Source of the DNA: Alphaproteobacteria bacterium
Lineage (GTDB): Bacteria > Pseudomonadota > Alphaproteobacteria > UBA2966
Reading direction: 5' to 3'
Length of the DNA: 47,182 bases
Assembly: GCA_018650465.1 (NCBI GenBank)
Contig: JABIFY010000156.1
Location: 1-47,182, forward strand
Shown: positions 1 through 9,175 of the stretch, piece by piece
How positions within the stretch are numbered: the stretch's first letter is position 1
Layout: each line of letters opens with the position of its first letter
The notes under the pieces: model-generated
Databases searched by the model: none
What the model was told of the DNA's origin: nothing
What the model saw: only the letters and a program-made list of their open reading frames with translations
Translations under genes and position numbers: made by a program

Positions 1-13
1 AAACGCACCGCCG

Positions 14-178
14 TCAGTCGAAGTAACTTCCAGATCGCGTTGCAGTCCGGATAAATCTGATCCGATGACCGTAGCGGTCCACCGTGATTTGTAGGCTACT
101 ATGACCTGCAAAGGTCTGTACAGGCATGGGTGCCAGCCCCACCTCACTCCACGTAGACATGGCACAGTAACTGAGAGG
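14..178 (-). pseudogene. Decayed C-terminus of a tyrosine recombinase (phage/island integrase)
   Basis: Read on the minus strand, the open frame between two stops contains GHSSLQITVDRYGH. This matches the GHSS...T..RYGH box that carries the last catalytic His/Trp and the Tyr region of tyrosine recombinases. Upstream, LSYCAMSTW lies where a working enzyme has LRH.aAtW, so the catalytic Arg and His positions read Ser and Tyr. An in-frame stop (complement of 179-181) immediately precedes this, and no longer integrase frame is visible. I infer a dead fragment of an integrase from an element once inserted at the neighbouring tRNA-Thr gene. The fragment is short and the family call rests on one strong motif. 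Confidence 0.55.
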
Positions 179-181
179 CTA

Positions 182-510
182 GGCCAGTTCACTACCTACA
201 CCTGCGCGATCCAGCGTTGGCTTCTACTGCCGCTCCACCATGTTGATGTAGCCAGTATACGGTGGCTGACAGCACCCCGGTGCATTGCCTACGACCACAT
301 CCTAAAAATTTTTTGAAATATTTTCCGCTGGCCATCTCAAAAACTGCCCCGGAGACTAACCGGAAGTCGATGTAAGGCCGACATATAGGGTGGTAAATGG
401 TGATCAGGGGAGTGGGGGGCTGTTTTGTGTCTTCAGTACATAGGTGGCTGGGTTAAATTCTGAAGTGCAGCAAACGTATTTGGGTACCAATAGGGTACCA
501 AAAACAAAAC
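182..510. other. Flank without a recognisable gene
   Basis: I see no convincing coding frame between the integrase remnant and the tRNA terminator. Short frames exist on both strands but lack family motifs and good start sites. The stretch has an A/T-rich tract near 302-326 and a tandem pair of GGGTACCAA at 482-490 and 493-501. Its composition and lack of coding fit a decaying island end. Confidence 0.5.
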
Positions 511-540
511 AATGGCCTAGCCGTTTCCAGCTAAGCCATT
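511..540 (-). terminator. Rho-independent terminator of tRNA-Thr
   Basis: Minus-strand transcription leaving the tRNA meets an 11-base stem (530-540 with 511-521, one wobble or mismatched pair, 8-base loop), followed by a T-rich run (complement of 499-510). It lies 8 bases past the CCA end, as expected for a monocistronic tRNA transcript. Confidence 0.8.
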
Positions 541-548
541 GATATTAC

Positions 549-623
<75 letters not shown>

Positions 624-679
624 ACGATATCATTGCAAGGACGGGATAAGTCACGAGCCTTGCGGAATTCGGCGCGAAA

Positions 680-2113
680 TTACGCCGAAGCGGGCCGTTC
701 GTCAATGTCTGGTGTTGGGGCGTGGCTTGGTGCAGCTATATCCGGGTCATCCTGTTGGGCGGCGACGCCTTGATCCACCAAGGCTTCCGGGGCGCTGGAA
801 GATCCCGTTGCGGGTTCGGGCAAGGCCTGCCAGACCAGCGCATCAAAGGCTTCACAGGCCGGACAATGGGGTGCCCAATCTGGCGTGATGGCACCACATT
901 CGGTGCAGGCCCAGGCTGGATCTGCGGGGGCGGTTTCCACTTTGACAAGCCAGTCCCTCGCGGCAGCAGCGTTACCACTCATCCCTTCTTCCAGGTCGGC
1001 CATCAACCGGCAAAGGCGTTGTTCAGGGAGCGATGAAACAGTATCGGCAACCAGGGGGGCCAAAAGGGTCCGGGCATCTTCAAATTTCCGGGCTTCGATC
1101 TGCTTGGCCGCGAGGGCCATACGGCCTTCGCGACTGCCGGGCCTGAGCGCATGCAAGCGATCCAGCCGCTGCATCACATATCCTGGTTTTTCATTTGACC
1201 ACAGCGCCTGATAAATGTTTGCCAGGGCCGGATGGGGGTTTTCCTGCCAACAGGTTTCAACCATGTCTGATGCCCGGCGGATTTTTTTGGCCGCCAACAG
1301 AAGCCGAGCACCATCGACAGCCACGGGCACCAGGCCAGGGGCTGCACTGTGAGCTTGATCAAACAGTTTAAGCGCGCCGCGGCGATCACCGGTAGCTTCA
1401 GCGGCCTGGGCCTGGGCATATTGGGCAATGGCTTTGCGACGTGTTGTGTCTTCAGCAGGCATGGCATTTTGTCGACTGGCATCGGCGAGCGTGGCCTGGG
1501 CCTCTTTCCACAATCCAGCCTGGGCCTGAATATCAAACAAGGTCTTTGTGGCCCAGTCTGCATCCGGACGGGCCCGATGGGCGCGAGTGGCATAATCAAG
1601 CGCCGCCACACGATCCCCTTCTCGCAGAGCCGAAGTCAGCAAACCCCGCAAGGCCAGAAATTCCGTTTCCTTGCTATCGAGCATTTCTTCAAAATAATGC
1701 CGGGCCGAAACATCATCGCCGTCAAGCTGGGCGGCCTGAGCGGATAACAAACGGGTTAACGGTGGTGCCTGCAATAAATTCTCGGCCTGCCGTGCCAAAG
1801 TGCGGGCCTGGGATGCATCTCCGGCGGCAACAGCGACCAGGCCTTTTGTCAGGGCCTCATAGCCTTGGCGTTCCCGGCGCTGGTCCCGGTTACGTGCCAA
1901 CACTTCTGGTGAACGTCCAAGCCAAAGCCAAGCGCGGTAAAGCAATCCGGCCAGGCCAAACAACAGCAACAAGCCGATCAGGACAACAGCGACCGGAGCC
2001 TCCAGACGCCAACCCTGCCAGTTGACCACCAGTTGGCCGGGATTATCCGCCAGCCAGGCTGCTGCCAGGGCCGCAGCAAACAAGGCGACGAAAGCGATTG
2101 TGGCCCGGATCAT
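680..2113 (-). CDS. hemY: HemY-type TPR membrane protein
   Basis: This 477-residue protein starts with two hydrophobic segments (about residues 3-20 and 40-60) that match the HemY N-terminal domain. A long Ala-rich helical repeat region of TPR type follows. Near residues 400-420 there is a zinc-ribbon-like WACTECG...HCPAC pattern, which I recall from alphaproteobacterial HemY proteins, and then an acidic low-complexity tail. HemY proteins are inner-membrane scaffolds linked to late heme synthesis; the molecular role is not settled. The start ATG overlaps the stop of the Mic60 gene (ATGA), so translation is coupled. It is the last gene of the hemC-hemD-mic60-hemY unit. It should not be confused with Bacillus HemY, the coproporphyrinogen oxidase. 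Confidence 0.88.
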   Translation of the reverse strand: MIRATIAFVALFAAALAAAWLADNPGQLVVNWQGWRLEAPVAVVLIGLLLLFGLAGLLYRAWLWLGRSPEVLARNRDQRRERQGYEALTKGLVAVAAGDASQARTLARQAENLLQAPPLTRLLSAQAAQLDGDDVSARHYFEEMLDSKETEFLALRGLLTSALREGDRVAALDYATRAHRARPDADWATKTLFDIQAQAGLWKEAQATLADASRQNAMPAEDTTRRKAIAQYAQAQAAEATGDRRGALKLFDQAHSAAPGLVPVAVDGARLLLAAKKIRRASDMVETCWQENPHPALANIYQALWSNEKPGYVMQRLDRLHALRPGSREGRMALAAKQIEARKFEDARTLLAPLVADTVSSLPEQRLCRLMADLEEGMSGNAAAARDWLVKVETAPADPAWACTECGAITPDWAPHCPACEAFDALVWQALPEPATGSSSAPEALVDQGVAAQQDDPDIAAPSHAPTPDIDERPASA

Positions 2114-3540
2114 TCCGCAGCCTCCGAAGGTTGAGCCAACTGTTGTACGGCGTGCCGGGTCAATTGCTCGAGGGCCGCCAGAGCCTTAAGGCGCAAACTG
2201 GCCCGCTGCAACCATGGGGCTGCAACCAGAGCGACAGGTGCGGGCAGGGATTTCAGTTCGGCAACAGAAGCTGCAAGATCGCCGCTGGCTAGGTGATTTT
2301 CCGCGCGGGCGATCCGCGCCGCTGCATCGTCACCATCAACATGTCCGGTCCGGCGGACGGTGACGAGCGACGCCAGGCGTTGACCAATTTTTTCCATCCA
2401 ACCATTCGCGGGAGAACGGTTAGCCGCCAACATCGCCGGTGCAGTATCCGCGAATTCACGCATCAATACAGATAGTGCCGGTACGCCATCAGTACTGGAT
2501 CGCAAATCTGACAGGGCAGGTGCAAGGCTTGCGTTGTCACCGACCAGACTCTGAACCGTTTTGAAATCAGACTTATAGGCCTGGCCACTTTCAACCCGAC
2601 CCCGCAATTGGCCTGCCGCGACGACAAGAGCTGCACTGATATTGCTGGTGCTGGTATTGTCGGCGTTTGTTCTGGTATTTGCTTCGGCCACCACAGCCAA
2701 GCCAGCTTCGGCAATGGAAAGGCGGGTGAGCAGATCCGACGTCAATGATTTCAGGGCAGAGACTTCGGCGGCGAGATCACCGTGTTCATGTGCCATATTC
2801 TGACTGGTTGCCGTTTGCCTTGCCGCCGGTTGGCCATTCAAAGATTGGGCCGGGTGGTTTTCAAGTTCAGCAACACGATTGCTCAAATCAGCCAAGGCGT
2901 CTGAAATCAGCCCAAGGCGAGCGCCAAACAGACCACCTTCGTCAGCCGAAACCGCGTCTGAAGTGTTTTCATTTGTGCCGGTTTCGCTGGCTGAGGCCTT
3001 TATCAATTGAGCCCGGAGATCAGCCATATCCTGTTTAAGTCCAGTGGCCGTCTCTTCTATTTTACTGTTCAGGGCACCGACCAGCTCCATGAAGTCGCCA
3101 GGCAGTTCGGGACGGGCAGCAAGTTCGGCAATCCTTTTTTGCAGGTCACTGAGGCGAAGCTTGATCCGGTCTTCCAGGTCCACAAGGACATCTTGTCCAA
3201 TGGCATTATTCTTCAAAGTGGCGATGCGCACGGCCAATTCATCCAACGCCTTGGTCACTTCAACCAGGCGACTGGAGCCAGGCTTCAGGCTTTCCGGCAG
3301 CCAGGGTTCCAGTGTGGGGGACAATTTTGGCCAGGCAACAAAGCCGCCGACGAATGCCGCAACAACAAGCAAGGCAATCCAGGTACCCGTGCGGGAGCGC
3401 CCCTTTACCGCGACGTCTTCTACAGGTGTCGCCTCGGCATCAACAAAAGGCCTGTCTTCAGGCGGCATGATGTCCTGATCCTCAGGGGGAACAATGATGA
3501 CCTCTGGCTCGTCCGGATCGTTGTCTTTTTTATCGCTCAT
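2110..3540 (-). CDS. Mic60/mitofilin family inner-membrane protein
   Basis: This 476-residue protein has a Pro/Glu/Asp-rich cytoplasmic N-terminus (1-50), one transmembrane helix (about 53-70, TWIALLVVAAFVGG), a long coiled-coil-like section (about 85-290) and a conserved C-terminal helical part. That is the layout of bacterial Mic60, the relative of the mitochondrial cristae-junction protein, which shapes intracytoplasmic membranes in alphaproteobacteria. Its position between hemD and hemY is the known alphaproteobacterial context. It overlaps the end of hemD by 11 bases and hemY by 4, so the three are probably co-translated. Family assignment rests on architecture plus context more than on a sharp motif. 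Confidence 0.8.
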   Translation of the reverse strand: MSDKKDNDPDEPEVIIVPPEDQDIMPPEDRPFVDAEATPVEDVAVKGRSRTGTWIALLVVAAFVGGFVAWPKLSPTLEPWLPESLKPGSSRLVEVTKALDELAVRIATLKNNAIGQDVLVDLEDRIKLRLSDLQKRIAELAARPELPGDFMELVGALNSKIEETATGLKQDMADLRAQLIKASASETGTNENTSDAVSADEGGLFGARLGLISDALADLSNRVAELENHPAQSLNGQPAARQTATSQNMAHEHGDLAAEVSALKSLTSDLLTRLSIAEAGLAVVAEANTRTNADNTSTSNISAALVVAAGQLRGRVESGQAYKSDFKTVQSLVGDNASLAPALSDLRSSTDGVPALSVLMREFADTAPAMLAANRSPANGWMEKIGQRLASLVTVRRTGHVDGDDAAARIARAENHLASGDLAASVAELKSLPAPVALVAAPWLQRASLRLKALAALEQLTRHAVQQLAQPSEAAE

Positions 3541-4267
3541 GTTGCGGGCGTTCTCCGGCAGTCCAATTGGTTATCAAATCCAGCAAAGCCGCCTGTTCCG
3601 GACGCCTGGACGTGTGAATGTTTCGCCATGGCAAGTTTCGGACCTTGGCTGCGACAGCCAGGCTGAGACACCAGACATCGGCAGTTGCACAGGTCTTTTC
3701 AAGGCCCGCCGCCAGCACAAGCGCCACAAAGGTTGCGGCTGTGCGCGGTGAATACAACAAGACACCATCGACGTCACCTGCTGACAGCATTTTTTTCAGG
3801 CCTGAAGGCAGTTTATCGGCAACGGTGGCCTTGTACAGAACCAGCCGCTGCACATCATAACCTGCGGCCTGCAATTCACCACCCAAATCGCCCGCGACCG
3901 TGGTGCCGGCCACATGCAACAACGCACCGTCCGAGGGTTGGCATTCTGCTTTAACCAGTTGGGCCAAAGCTTCCACATCTCCCGACGCTGTGGAAACCCC
4001 GGAAAAACCCATGTCGGCTGCTGTTCTGGCAGTGGCATCACCAACAGCAAAAACCTTAATGTCTCGCCTATCTGATTTTTTGGCAAAAGCGCGCAGGCCG
4101 TTGGCACTGGTCGCCAGCAAGCCGAAAATACCGGAAAGGTCGGGCAAAGTCGCCGCGATATCTTCAATCCGTAACAAGGGCGCAGAAATCACATCATGGC
4201 CCAGGTCTTCCAGGGCCTGGGTCAGGGACGCCGCGTCTTCTAATGGTCGGGTATTAAGAAGACGCAT
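3530..4267 (-). CDS. hemD: Uroporphyrinogen-III synthase
   Basis: This 245-residue protein is of normal HemD length. It begins RLLNTRPLEDA, the usual 'TRP' strand, and has the two-lobed Rossmann-like pattern with FAVGDATARTAADMGF near residues 70-90 and LLYSPRTAATF near 160, both typical of HemD. It closes and inverts the D ring of hydroxymethylbilane to give uroporphyrinogen III in the cytoplasm. It follows hemC by 9 bases, which supplies its substrate, and overlaps the Mic60 gene downstream. HemD is poorly conserved in sequence, but the neighbours make the call firm. Confidence 0.92.
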   Translation of the reverse strand: MRLLNTRPLEDAASLTQALEDLGHDVISAPLLRIEDIAATLPDLSGIFGLLATSANGLRAFAKKSDRRDIKVFAVGDATARTAADMGFSGVSTASGDVEALAQLVKAECQPSDGALLHVAGTTVAGDLGGELQAAGYDVQRLVLYKATVADKLPSGLKKMLSAGDVDGVLLYSPRTAATFVALVLAAGLEKTCATADVWCLSLAVAAKVRNLPWRNIHTSRRPEQAALLDLITNWTAGERPQHER

Positions 4268-4276
4268 GACTGAAAC

Positions 4277-5230
4277 CTAGCTGGCGGTCATGAAATCGGG
4301 GCCAGCCCGTTGCTTCAATTCGGCGCCGGCATCTTCACCCAGAGCCAGGGCATCTGAGACCGGCCCTTCCCGGGTTGTTTCCAGGGCTTCCGAGCCATCT
4401 GGCCGCAAAACAAGGGCCCGCAAGCTGATCGTGCCGTCATTCAAGGTCGCCAGGGCCGCAATGGGTGTGCGGCAAGAGCCGTCCAGGGCGGCCAAAACGG
4501 CACGCTCAGCCGTGACGCAAGCCATGGTATCGGCACAAGCCAGAGGTGCCAGATAGTCGAGGACCCGTTTGTCGCCTTCCCGGCATTCAATACCAATGGC
4601 ACCTTGGGCGACGGCAGGCAGCATTTGTTCAATTGATAATGTTTCTGTTGCGACATGAGCCATGTCGAGGCGGTTCAATCCGGCTTGAGCCAACAAGGTA
4701 GCATCGACAATGCCTTCTTCCAGCTTGCGCAGGCGGCTTTGTACATTACCGCGAAAAGTAACGACTTCCAGATCAGGTCGCTGATTTTTGATTTGGGCCT
4801 GACGGCGCAGGGAGGCGGATCCGATCACGGCCCCCTGCGGCAGGTCCTGCAGGCGGGACGCCTTGTTACTGATGAAGACATCGCGCACATCTTCACGCGG
4901 CAAAAGACAGGGAATGATCAAACCATCCGGCAATTCCGTTGGCATGTCTTTCATGGAGTGTACGGCGATATCCAGACTACCATCGCTGAGACCGGCTTCA
5001 ATTTCTTCCGTAAATAATCCCTTGCCGCCGATTTCCGACAGGGCACGGTCCTGAACCCGGTCGCCTTTTGTGCTGATGACGACGATTTCAACATCGTCTG
5101 TCAAAAGATCATCGTGGGCGGCGACCAACAGATCGCGGGTCTCGTGGGCCTGGGCCAAAGCCAAAGGGCTGCCACGGGTGCCGATGCGCATTTTGGCGCG
5201 CGTGCCTTCGGTTGTGTCTTGCGATACCAT
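4277..5230 (-). CDS. hemC: Porphobilinogen deaminase (hydroxymethylbilane synthase)
   Basis: The enzyme joins four porphobilinogens into hydroxymethylbilane. Visible signatures are RIGTRGSPLALAQA near the N-terminus, the FRGNVQSRL substrate-binding segment, HSMKDMP, and GSCRTPIAA, whose Cys carries the dipyrromethane cofactor. At 317 residues it is slightly long because of a 13-residue N-terminal lead; the second Met (5191) directly before RIGTRGSP is an equally good start. Neither start has a strong ribosome-binding site. It is the first gene of the minus-strand heme unit, diverging from tsaD across a 66-base gap that must hold both promoters. Confidence 0.96.
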   Translation of the reverse strand: MVSQDTTEGTRAKMRIGTRGSPLALAQAHETRDLLVAAHDDLLTDDVEIVVISTKGDRVQDRALSEIGGKGLFTEEIEAGLSDGSLDIAVHSMKDMPTELPDGLIIPCLLPREDVRDVFISNKASRLQDLPQGAVIGSASLRRQAQIKNQRPDLEVVTFRGNVQSRLRKLEEGIVDATLLAQAGLNRLDMAHVATETLSIEQMLPAVAQGAIGIECREGDKRVLDYLAPLACADTMACVTAERAVLAALDGSCRTPIAALATLNDGTISLRALVLRPDGSEALETTREGPVSDALALGEDAGAELKQRAGPDFMTAS

Positions 5231-5296
5231 GTATCAGGTGCTAATGCCCGCAGGTGAAAAGCGCAAGGCATAAGATAAGGAAAAACCAGGGACAAG

Positions 5297-6364
5297 ATGA
5301 CGCAGATCGTATTGGGGATTGAATCAAGCTGTGACGAAACAGCTGCGGCTGTGGTCGATAGCGAGCGCAATATCCTGAGTAATGTTGTGCTGTCGCAGAT
5401 TGAAGAACATGCCCCCTATGGTGGCGTGGTGCCTGAAATTGCAGCACGCGCGCATATTGATCATCTGGATCGCCTGATTGCAGAGGCCATGGCCGAAGCC
5501 AGGGTTGATTTCGACGATCTGGACGCCGTCGCTGCCACTGCAGGGCCGGGGCTGATCGGCGGTGTCATGATCGGTCTGGTCACGGCAAAGGCCATTTGCA
5601 CCGCCCGCGACAAACCCCTGATCGGGCTTAATCACCTGGAAGCTCACGCCCTGACAGCGCGGCTGACCAATGATGTGGCTTTCCCCTATTTATTGCTGTT
5701 GGTTTCCGGCGGTCATTGCCAATTGGTATCGGTCACAGGCGTCAACCAATATAAACGACTGGGTACCACTCTGGACGACGCCGTAGGCGAAGCCTTCGAC
5801 AAGGCAGCCAAAATGATGGGTCTGGGTTATCCCGGCGGGCCTTTGGTTGAAATCGCTGCCCGCAAAGGAGACGCCAGCCGTTTCAAATTGCCCCGTCCCA
5901 TGAAAGGCCGGGATAATTGCGATTTTTCCTTTTCCGGACTGAAAACAGCGGTACGCAGAGCCCTGGACAGCATTGGGGATCAGGCAAACGACCAGGATCA
6001 TGCGGATTTATGCGCCTCTTTTCAGGCGGCTGTCGGCGACGTGTTGGCAGATCGGACCAAACGCGCCATGGGTCTGTTTGAAGAACAGCACCCCGGCGCC
6101 CGACGGCTTGTCATTGCCGGTGGTGTTGCCGCCAACAAGGCCATCGGCGAGAGATTATCGACCATCACTGATCGTTCTGGCTTCGATCTGATTGTGCCCC
6201 CGCCTGGTCTTTGTACCGATAATGCCGCCATGGTGGCCTGGGCCGGACTTGAGCGCCTGAAACTGGGGCTGACGTCGGATATGACGATTTCCGCACGGGC
6301 CCGTTGGCCGCTGGATTCTCTTGCCGGGGCCACCGACAAACCTTTTACTGGCGCAAAGGCCTGA
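5297..6364 (+). CDS. tsaD: tRNA N6-threonylcarbamoyladenosine transferase TsaD
   Basis: TsaD transfers threonylcarbamoyl to A37 of tRNAs that read ANN codons, with TsaB and TsaE, in the cytoplasm. The protein begins [14 protein letters not shown], the Kae1/Gcp signature, and has the metal-binding NHLEAHAL motif (two His) and [11 protein letters not shown] with the metal-binding Asp near the C-terminus. The ASKHA glycine motifs are also present ([14 protein letters not shown]). At 355 residues it is of family length. A GGGA sequence lies 8 bases before the ATG. The usual alphaproteobacterial neighbour gpsA is displaced about 3.5 kb downstream. Confidence 0.97.
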   Translation: MTQIVLGIESSCDETAAAVVDSERNILSNVVLSQIEEHAPYGGVVPEIAARAHIDHLDRLIAEAMAEARVDFDDLDAVAATAGPGLIGGVMIGLVTAKAICTARDKPLIGLNHLEAHALTARLTNDVAFPYLLLLVSGGHCQLVSVTGVNQYKRLGTTLDDAVGEAFDKAAKMMGLGYPGGPLVEIAARKGDASRFKLPRPMKGRDNCDFSFSGLKTAVRRALDSIGDQANDQDHADLCASFQAAVGDVLADRTKRAMGLFEEQHPGARRLVIAGGVAANKAIGERLSTITDRSGFDLIVPPPGLCTDNAAMVAWAGLERLKLGLTSDMTISARARWPLDSLAGATDKPFTGAKA

Positions 6365-6436
6365 CACGCCCTAAATTTTAATTGATGAAATTCCTGGCCA
6401 GCGCGCTCCCCCGGCAATCAACCAGAAAAAGCTCCC

Positions 6437-8047
6437 ATGACACAGCAAACGCAGCTACCAGTTCCTGACGAATATCAGATCAGTTATGAAGCCATGCCAG
6501 ATCGCCTGGCGGCTGTGATTGATGGGGTCACTCTTGCAGATACCGAAAAAGCCGTCATTTTGCACGAAAGCTATTTGACGCCGTCTTATTATATTCCGCC
6601 AGATGACGTGGATTTTTCTCTGCTGAAACGCAGCCACACAAGGACTTTTTGTCCCTTCAAGGGCACGGCCACACACTGGAGCCTGCATAGCCCGAACGGT
6701 GTCCGAGAAGACATCGCCTGGAGTTATGAAAACCCCTTACATGCAGGGATCGATGTTGGCGGCCATATTTGCTTCTATCCAAAGGCCATCGACGAATGGA
6801 TCGGAAACGAAACGTTTCGTGCCGAGCTTTCTTCTGCCCATCAGACCGAGGTTCGCAACAACGATTTATCGGACTGGGTGATTAACGAAGCCTGGCAGGC
6901 CACATCTGCCACTGAATTAACAAGCATGTTGGCAAAACGGTTAACCGATACAGGCATGGCGTTGATCCGCCTGAATATCGGCATCTGGACCCTGCATCCA
7001 CAACTGATCGGCTTGACCTACAACTGGACGAAAGAGCGCGACAGCGTCCTGGTCACAAATACCCCGCGCGGCATGCTTGACAGTCCGGCCTGGCTGCAAA
7101 GCCCGGTGCGTTTTGTATCTGAAGGCCTGGGCGGTGTGCGCCAACGCCTGGATGTGGACAATCCGGAGTTCCAGTTTCCTGTCATGCAGGAATTACGCGA
7201 AGCGGGCGGTACAGATTATGTGGCCATGCCCTTATGGTTTTCCGACGGTCAGACCAACACGCTGACCCTGACATCAGAACACCCCGATGGCTTCACCGTG
7301 GCAAATCTGGGCCAATTCTATCGCGCCCTGCCTGTTCTTGGGCGATTATACGAAGTCCACACAGTGCGCGACAATACGTCGGTGTTGTTGGATACCTACC
7401 TTGGCAAACGGACCGGCCAAAGTGTTCTGAACGGATTGACCCAGCGCGGCGACGGTGAAGATATTCATGCCGTTATCTGGTTTTGTGACTTACGCGGATC
7501 CTCTGCCCTGGCCGATGCCTTGCCACGGGAAGAGTTTCTTGCAGAACTGAACCGGTTCTTTGATGCCATGGGCGGCGCCATCGAAGAACGGGGCGGTGAA
7601 GTGCTGCGCTTTATCGGCGACGCTGTGTTGGCGATCTTCCCCATTAGTGACGACAACATAAAAGGCAGATCTTCCGCCGCCGTGGGGCGTACCTGTTTTG
7701 ATGCCCTGGAAGCAGTGCGCAGTGCCGAGGCCCGCATGGCTATTCTGAACCAGGAACTGATCGAAGAAGGCAAGGCTGCCCTGGGCTATGGCATTGGCCT
7801 GCATTTGGGCAATGTCACCTACGGTAATATCGGCACCGAAAGTCGCCTCGAATTTACCGTTATCGGGGCTGCCGCCAATGAAGCCGCCCGTATTGAAAGC
7901 TTGTGCAAAGTGCTGGACCATCCCGTGCTGATGTCCGGCGATTTTGCCAGGAATTGTCCCGAGGCACTGAGGTCTCTGGGCAAACATGCCCTGGCTGGTG
8001 TGGCGGAAGAGATGGAAATTTTGACCCTTCCGCCCCGTCACAATTAG
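6437..8047 (+). CDS. DUF427 domain-class III adenylate/guanylate cyclase fusion
   Basis: Residues about 20-125 match a DUF427 domain (AVIDGVTLADTEKAVILHES, YYIPPDDVDF, TFCPFKGTATHWSL, AWSYENP, ICFYPKAIDEW). A middle section of about 200 residues has no motif I recognise and is probably a sensory or linker region. From about residue 340 there is a class III cyclase domain: WFCDLRGSSALAD with the first metal Asp, FIGDAVLAIF with the second, and VIGAAANEAARIE carrying the Asn and Arg that stabilise the transition state. The Lys often seen before FIGD is Arg, and the Asp of the usual IGD.VN motif is Ala, so nucleotide preference is uncertain. The protein has no membrane helix. It converges on the next gene, with stop codons overlapping. 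Confidence 0.85.
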   Translation: MTQQTQLPVPDEYQISYEAMPDRLAAVIDGVTLADTEKAVILHESYLTPSYYIPPDDVDFSLLKRSHTRTFCPFKGTATHWSLHSPNGVREDIAWSYENPLHAGIDVGGHICFYPKAIDEWIGNETFRAELSSAHQTEVRNNDLSDWVINEAWQATSATELTSMLAKRLTDTGMALIRLNIGIWTLHPQLIGLTYNWTKERDSVLVTNTPRGMLDSPAWLQSPVRFVSEGLGGVRQRLDVDNPEFQFPVMQELREAGGTDYVAMPLWFSDGQTNTLTLTSEHPDGFTVANLGQFYRALPVLGRLYEVHTVRDNTSVLLDTYLGKRTGQSVLNGLTQRGDGEDIHAVIWFCDLRGSSALADALPREEFLAELNRFFDAMGGAIEERGGEVLRFIGDAVLAIFPISDDNIKGRSSAAVGRTCFDALEAVRSAEARMAILNQELIEEGKAALGYGIGLHLGNVTYGNIGTESRLEFTVIGAAANEAARIESLCKVLDHPVLMSGDFARNCPEALRSLGKHALAGVAEEMEILTLPPRHN

Positions 8048-9078
8048 CCAGGCTCGGCAATCGGATCGAAAGAAACCGGCATATTCATTTCAGCTTTGTA
8101 GCTATCGATTGTTTGACGTATTGCGACATCGGATTCAGTTGCCTGAAACCCTGGCAACAGTTCATGAAACCGCGGACCTTCGATCAGCACTGTGCTTTCA
8201 AAAAGATATTTCATCTCCAAGACTTCACGGATCAAGGGGTCAAACAACGCGACGAGTTTCAACACGACCCATGGTGCGCGATTGACCTTGTCACAACTAT
8301 TGGCAACCCGCGCGATGTCAGACATGAACTTTCGTTGAGAGGCCACAACTGTGCCTTCGAAGTTAACAATTTCAAACGGCTGCAACTCGCCAGGTATTTC
8401 CATCAGGTCAACTGTAGCCCTTGCCAGATCGGGTACATAGGCCCATTGGTGGGACAGGGCCAGGTTGCCCAATGCCAGCATGGCTTTGTCTTTTGCGGCC
8501 CCGCCGAACAGAGGATCAAGATAGCCGTTGCGCGCCGTGGGTCCAAAATAGTCCCCGGCCCGCATGATTAGCACACGCCCGCCCTGGTCCGAATAGGACT
8601 TAAGTTCTTCTTCCATCCATTGGCGCAATTCCCCCTTGCGGCTGACAGGTTTGTGGGGTGAGGCCTCGGTAAAGGGGCGATCCTGTGCCGCGCCGAGGCT
8701 GTAGACATTGCCGGGAAAGACGATCAATGCATCGTTCATGCGGGCGGCAACAAGGATATTATTTGTCGCTGTTTCCATGTGCGGAAACCATTGGTGGTAG
8801 GGGTAGTTTATCCCGTGCACGATGGTTTTGCAGCCCAAAGCAGCCCTGTTCAAATCTTCTGCATTTTGCACATCGCCTTCCACGATTTCCAGTAAATCGG
8901 GTTGGCCAAAACGATCGACCAGTTTTTGCCGATTACGCACGAGGGCGCGAACCCGCACCCCTCGTTTCAGTAATTCAGCGGTGACCGCACCAGCGAAGCT
9001 GCCGGTTGCGCCAAGCACAAGGGTCGAACCCTGGTCTGAATTCAGGACTTGCGAGGTCGTTGGAAGTTGCTGTGTCAT
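8044..9078 (-). CDS. NAD(P)-dependent SDR (epimerase/NmrA-like)
   Basis: This 344-residue protein has a Rossmann nucleotide-binding start (LVLGATGSFAGAVTAELLKRG), a downstream RALVRN that suggests NADP(H), and GDVQNAEDL, all typical of extended or atypical short-chain dehydrogenases. The catalytic YxxxK is not obvious: residues around VFPGNVYSLG resemble the epimerase Ser/Tyr region, and a nearby Lys is not positioned clearly. The substrate cannot be named. A TetR-family gene lies 97 bases upstream on the same strand, with a shared TTATTCAT motif in both leaders, so this is probably the regulated reductase of that pair. Confidence 0.8.
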   Translation of the reverse strand: MTQQLPTTSQVLNSDQGSTLVLGATGSFAGAVTAELLKRGVRVRALVRNRQKLVDRFGQPDLLEIVEGDVQNAEDLNRAALGCKTIVHGINYPYHQWFPHMETATNNILVAARMNDALIVFPGNVYSLGAAQDRPFTEASPHKPVSRKGELRQWMEEELKSYSDQGGRVLIMRAGDYFGPTARNGYLDPLFGGAAKDKAMLALGNLALSHQWAYVPDLARATVDLMEIPGELQPFEIVNFEGTVVASQRKFMSDIARVANSCDKVNRAPWVVLKLVALFDPLIREVLEMKYLFESTVLIEGPRFHELLPGFQATESDVAIRQTIDSYKAEMNMPVSFDPIAEPG

Positions 9079-9175
9079 TTGGTTTTCCCTGTTGGTGATT
9101 AATGAAGATTTTGCGTTTTATTCATAATATGGTCAAAAAAAGCCGCGCCTTATCGCCTCTTCAAACTGCTACTTG

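Noticed and set aside
101-316. 71-codon plus-strand frame in the left flank
   Set aside because: It has no family similarity or ribosome site and overlaps the minus-strand integrase motif, which is much more specific.
182-360. Minus-strand frame with text such as MASGKYFKKF and VLSATVYWLHQHGGA, considered as an upstream part of the integrase
   Set aside because: It is in a different frame from the GHSS motif, ends at a stop and shows no recombinase box; left as unassigned flank.
885-2025. Several 100-190 codon plus-strand frames opposite hemY
   Set aside because: They are shadows of a well-supported minus-strand gene and show no domain motifs.
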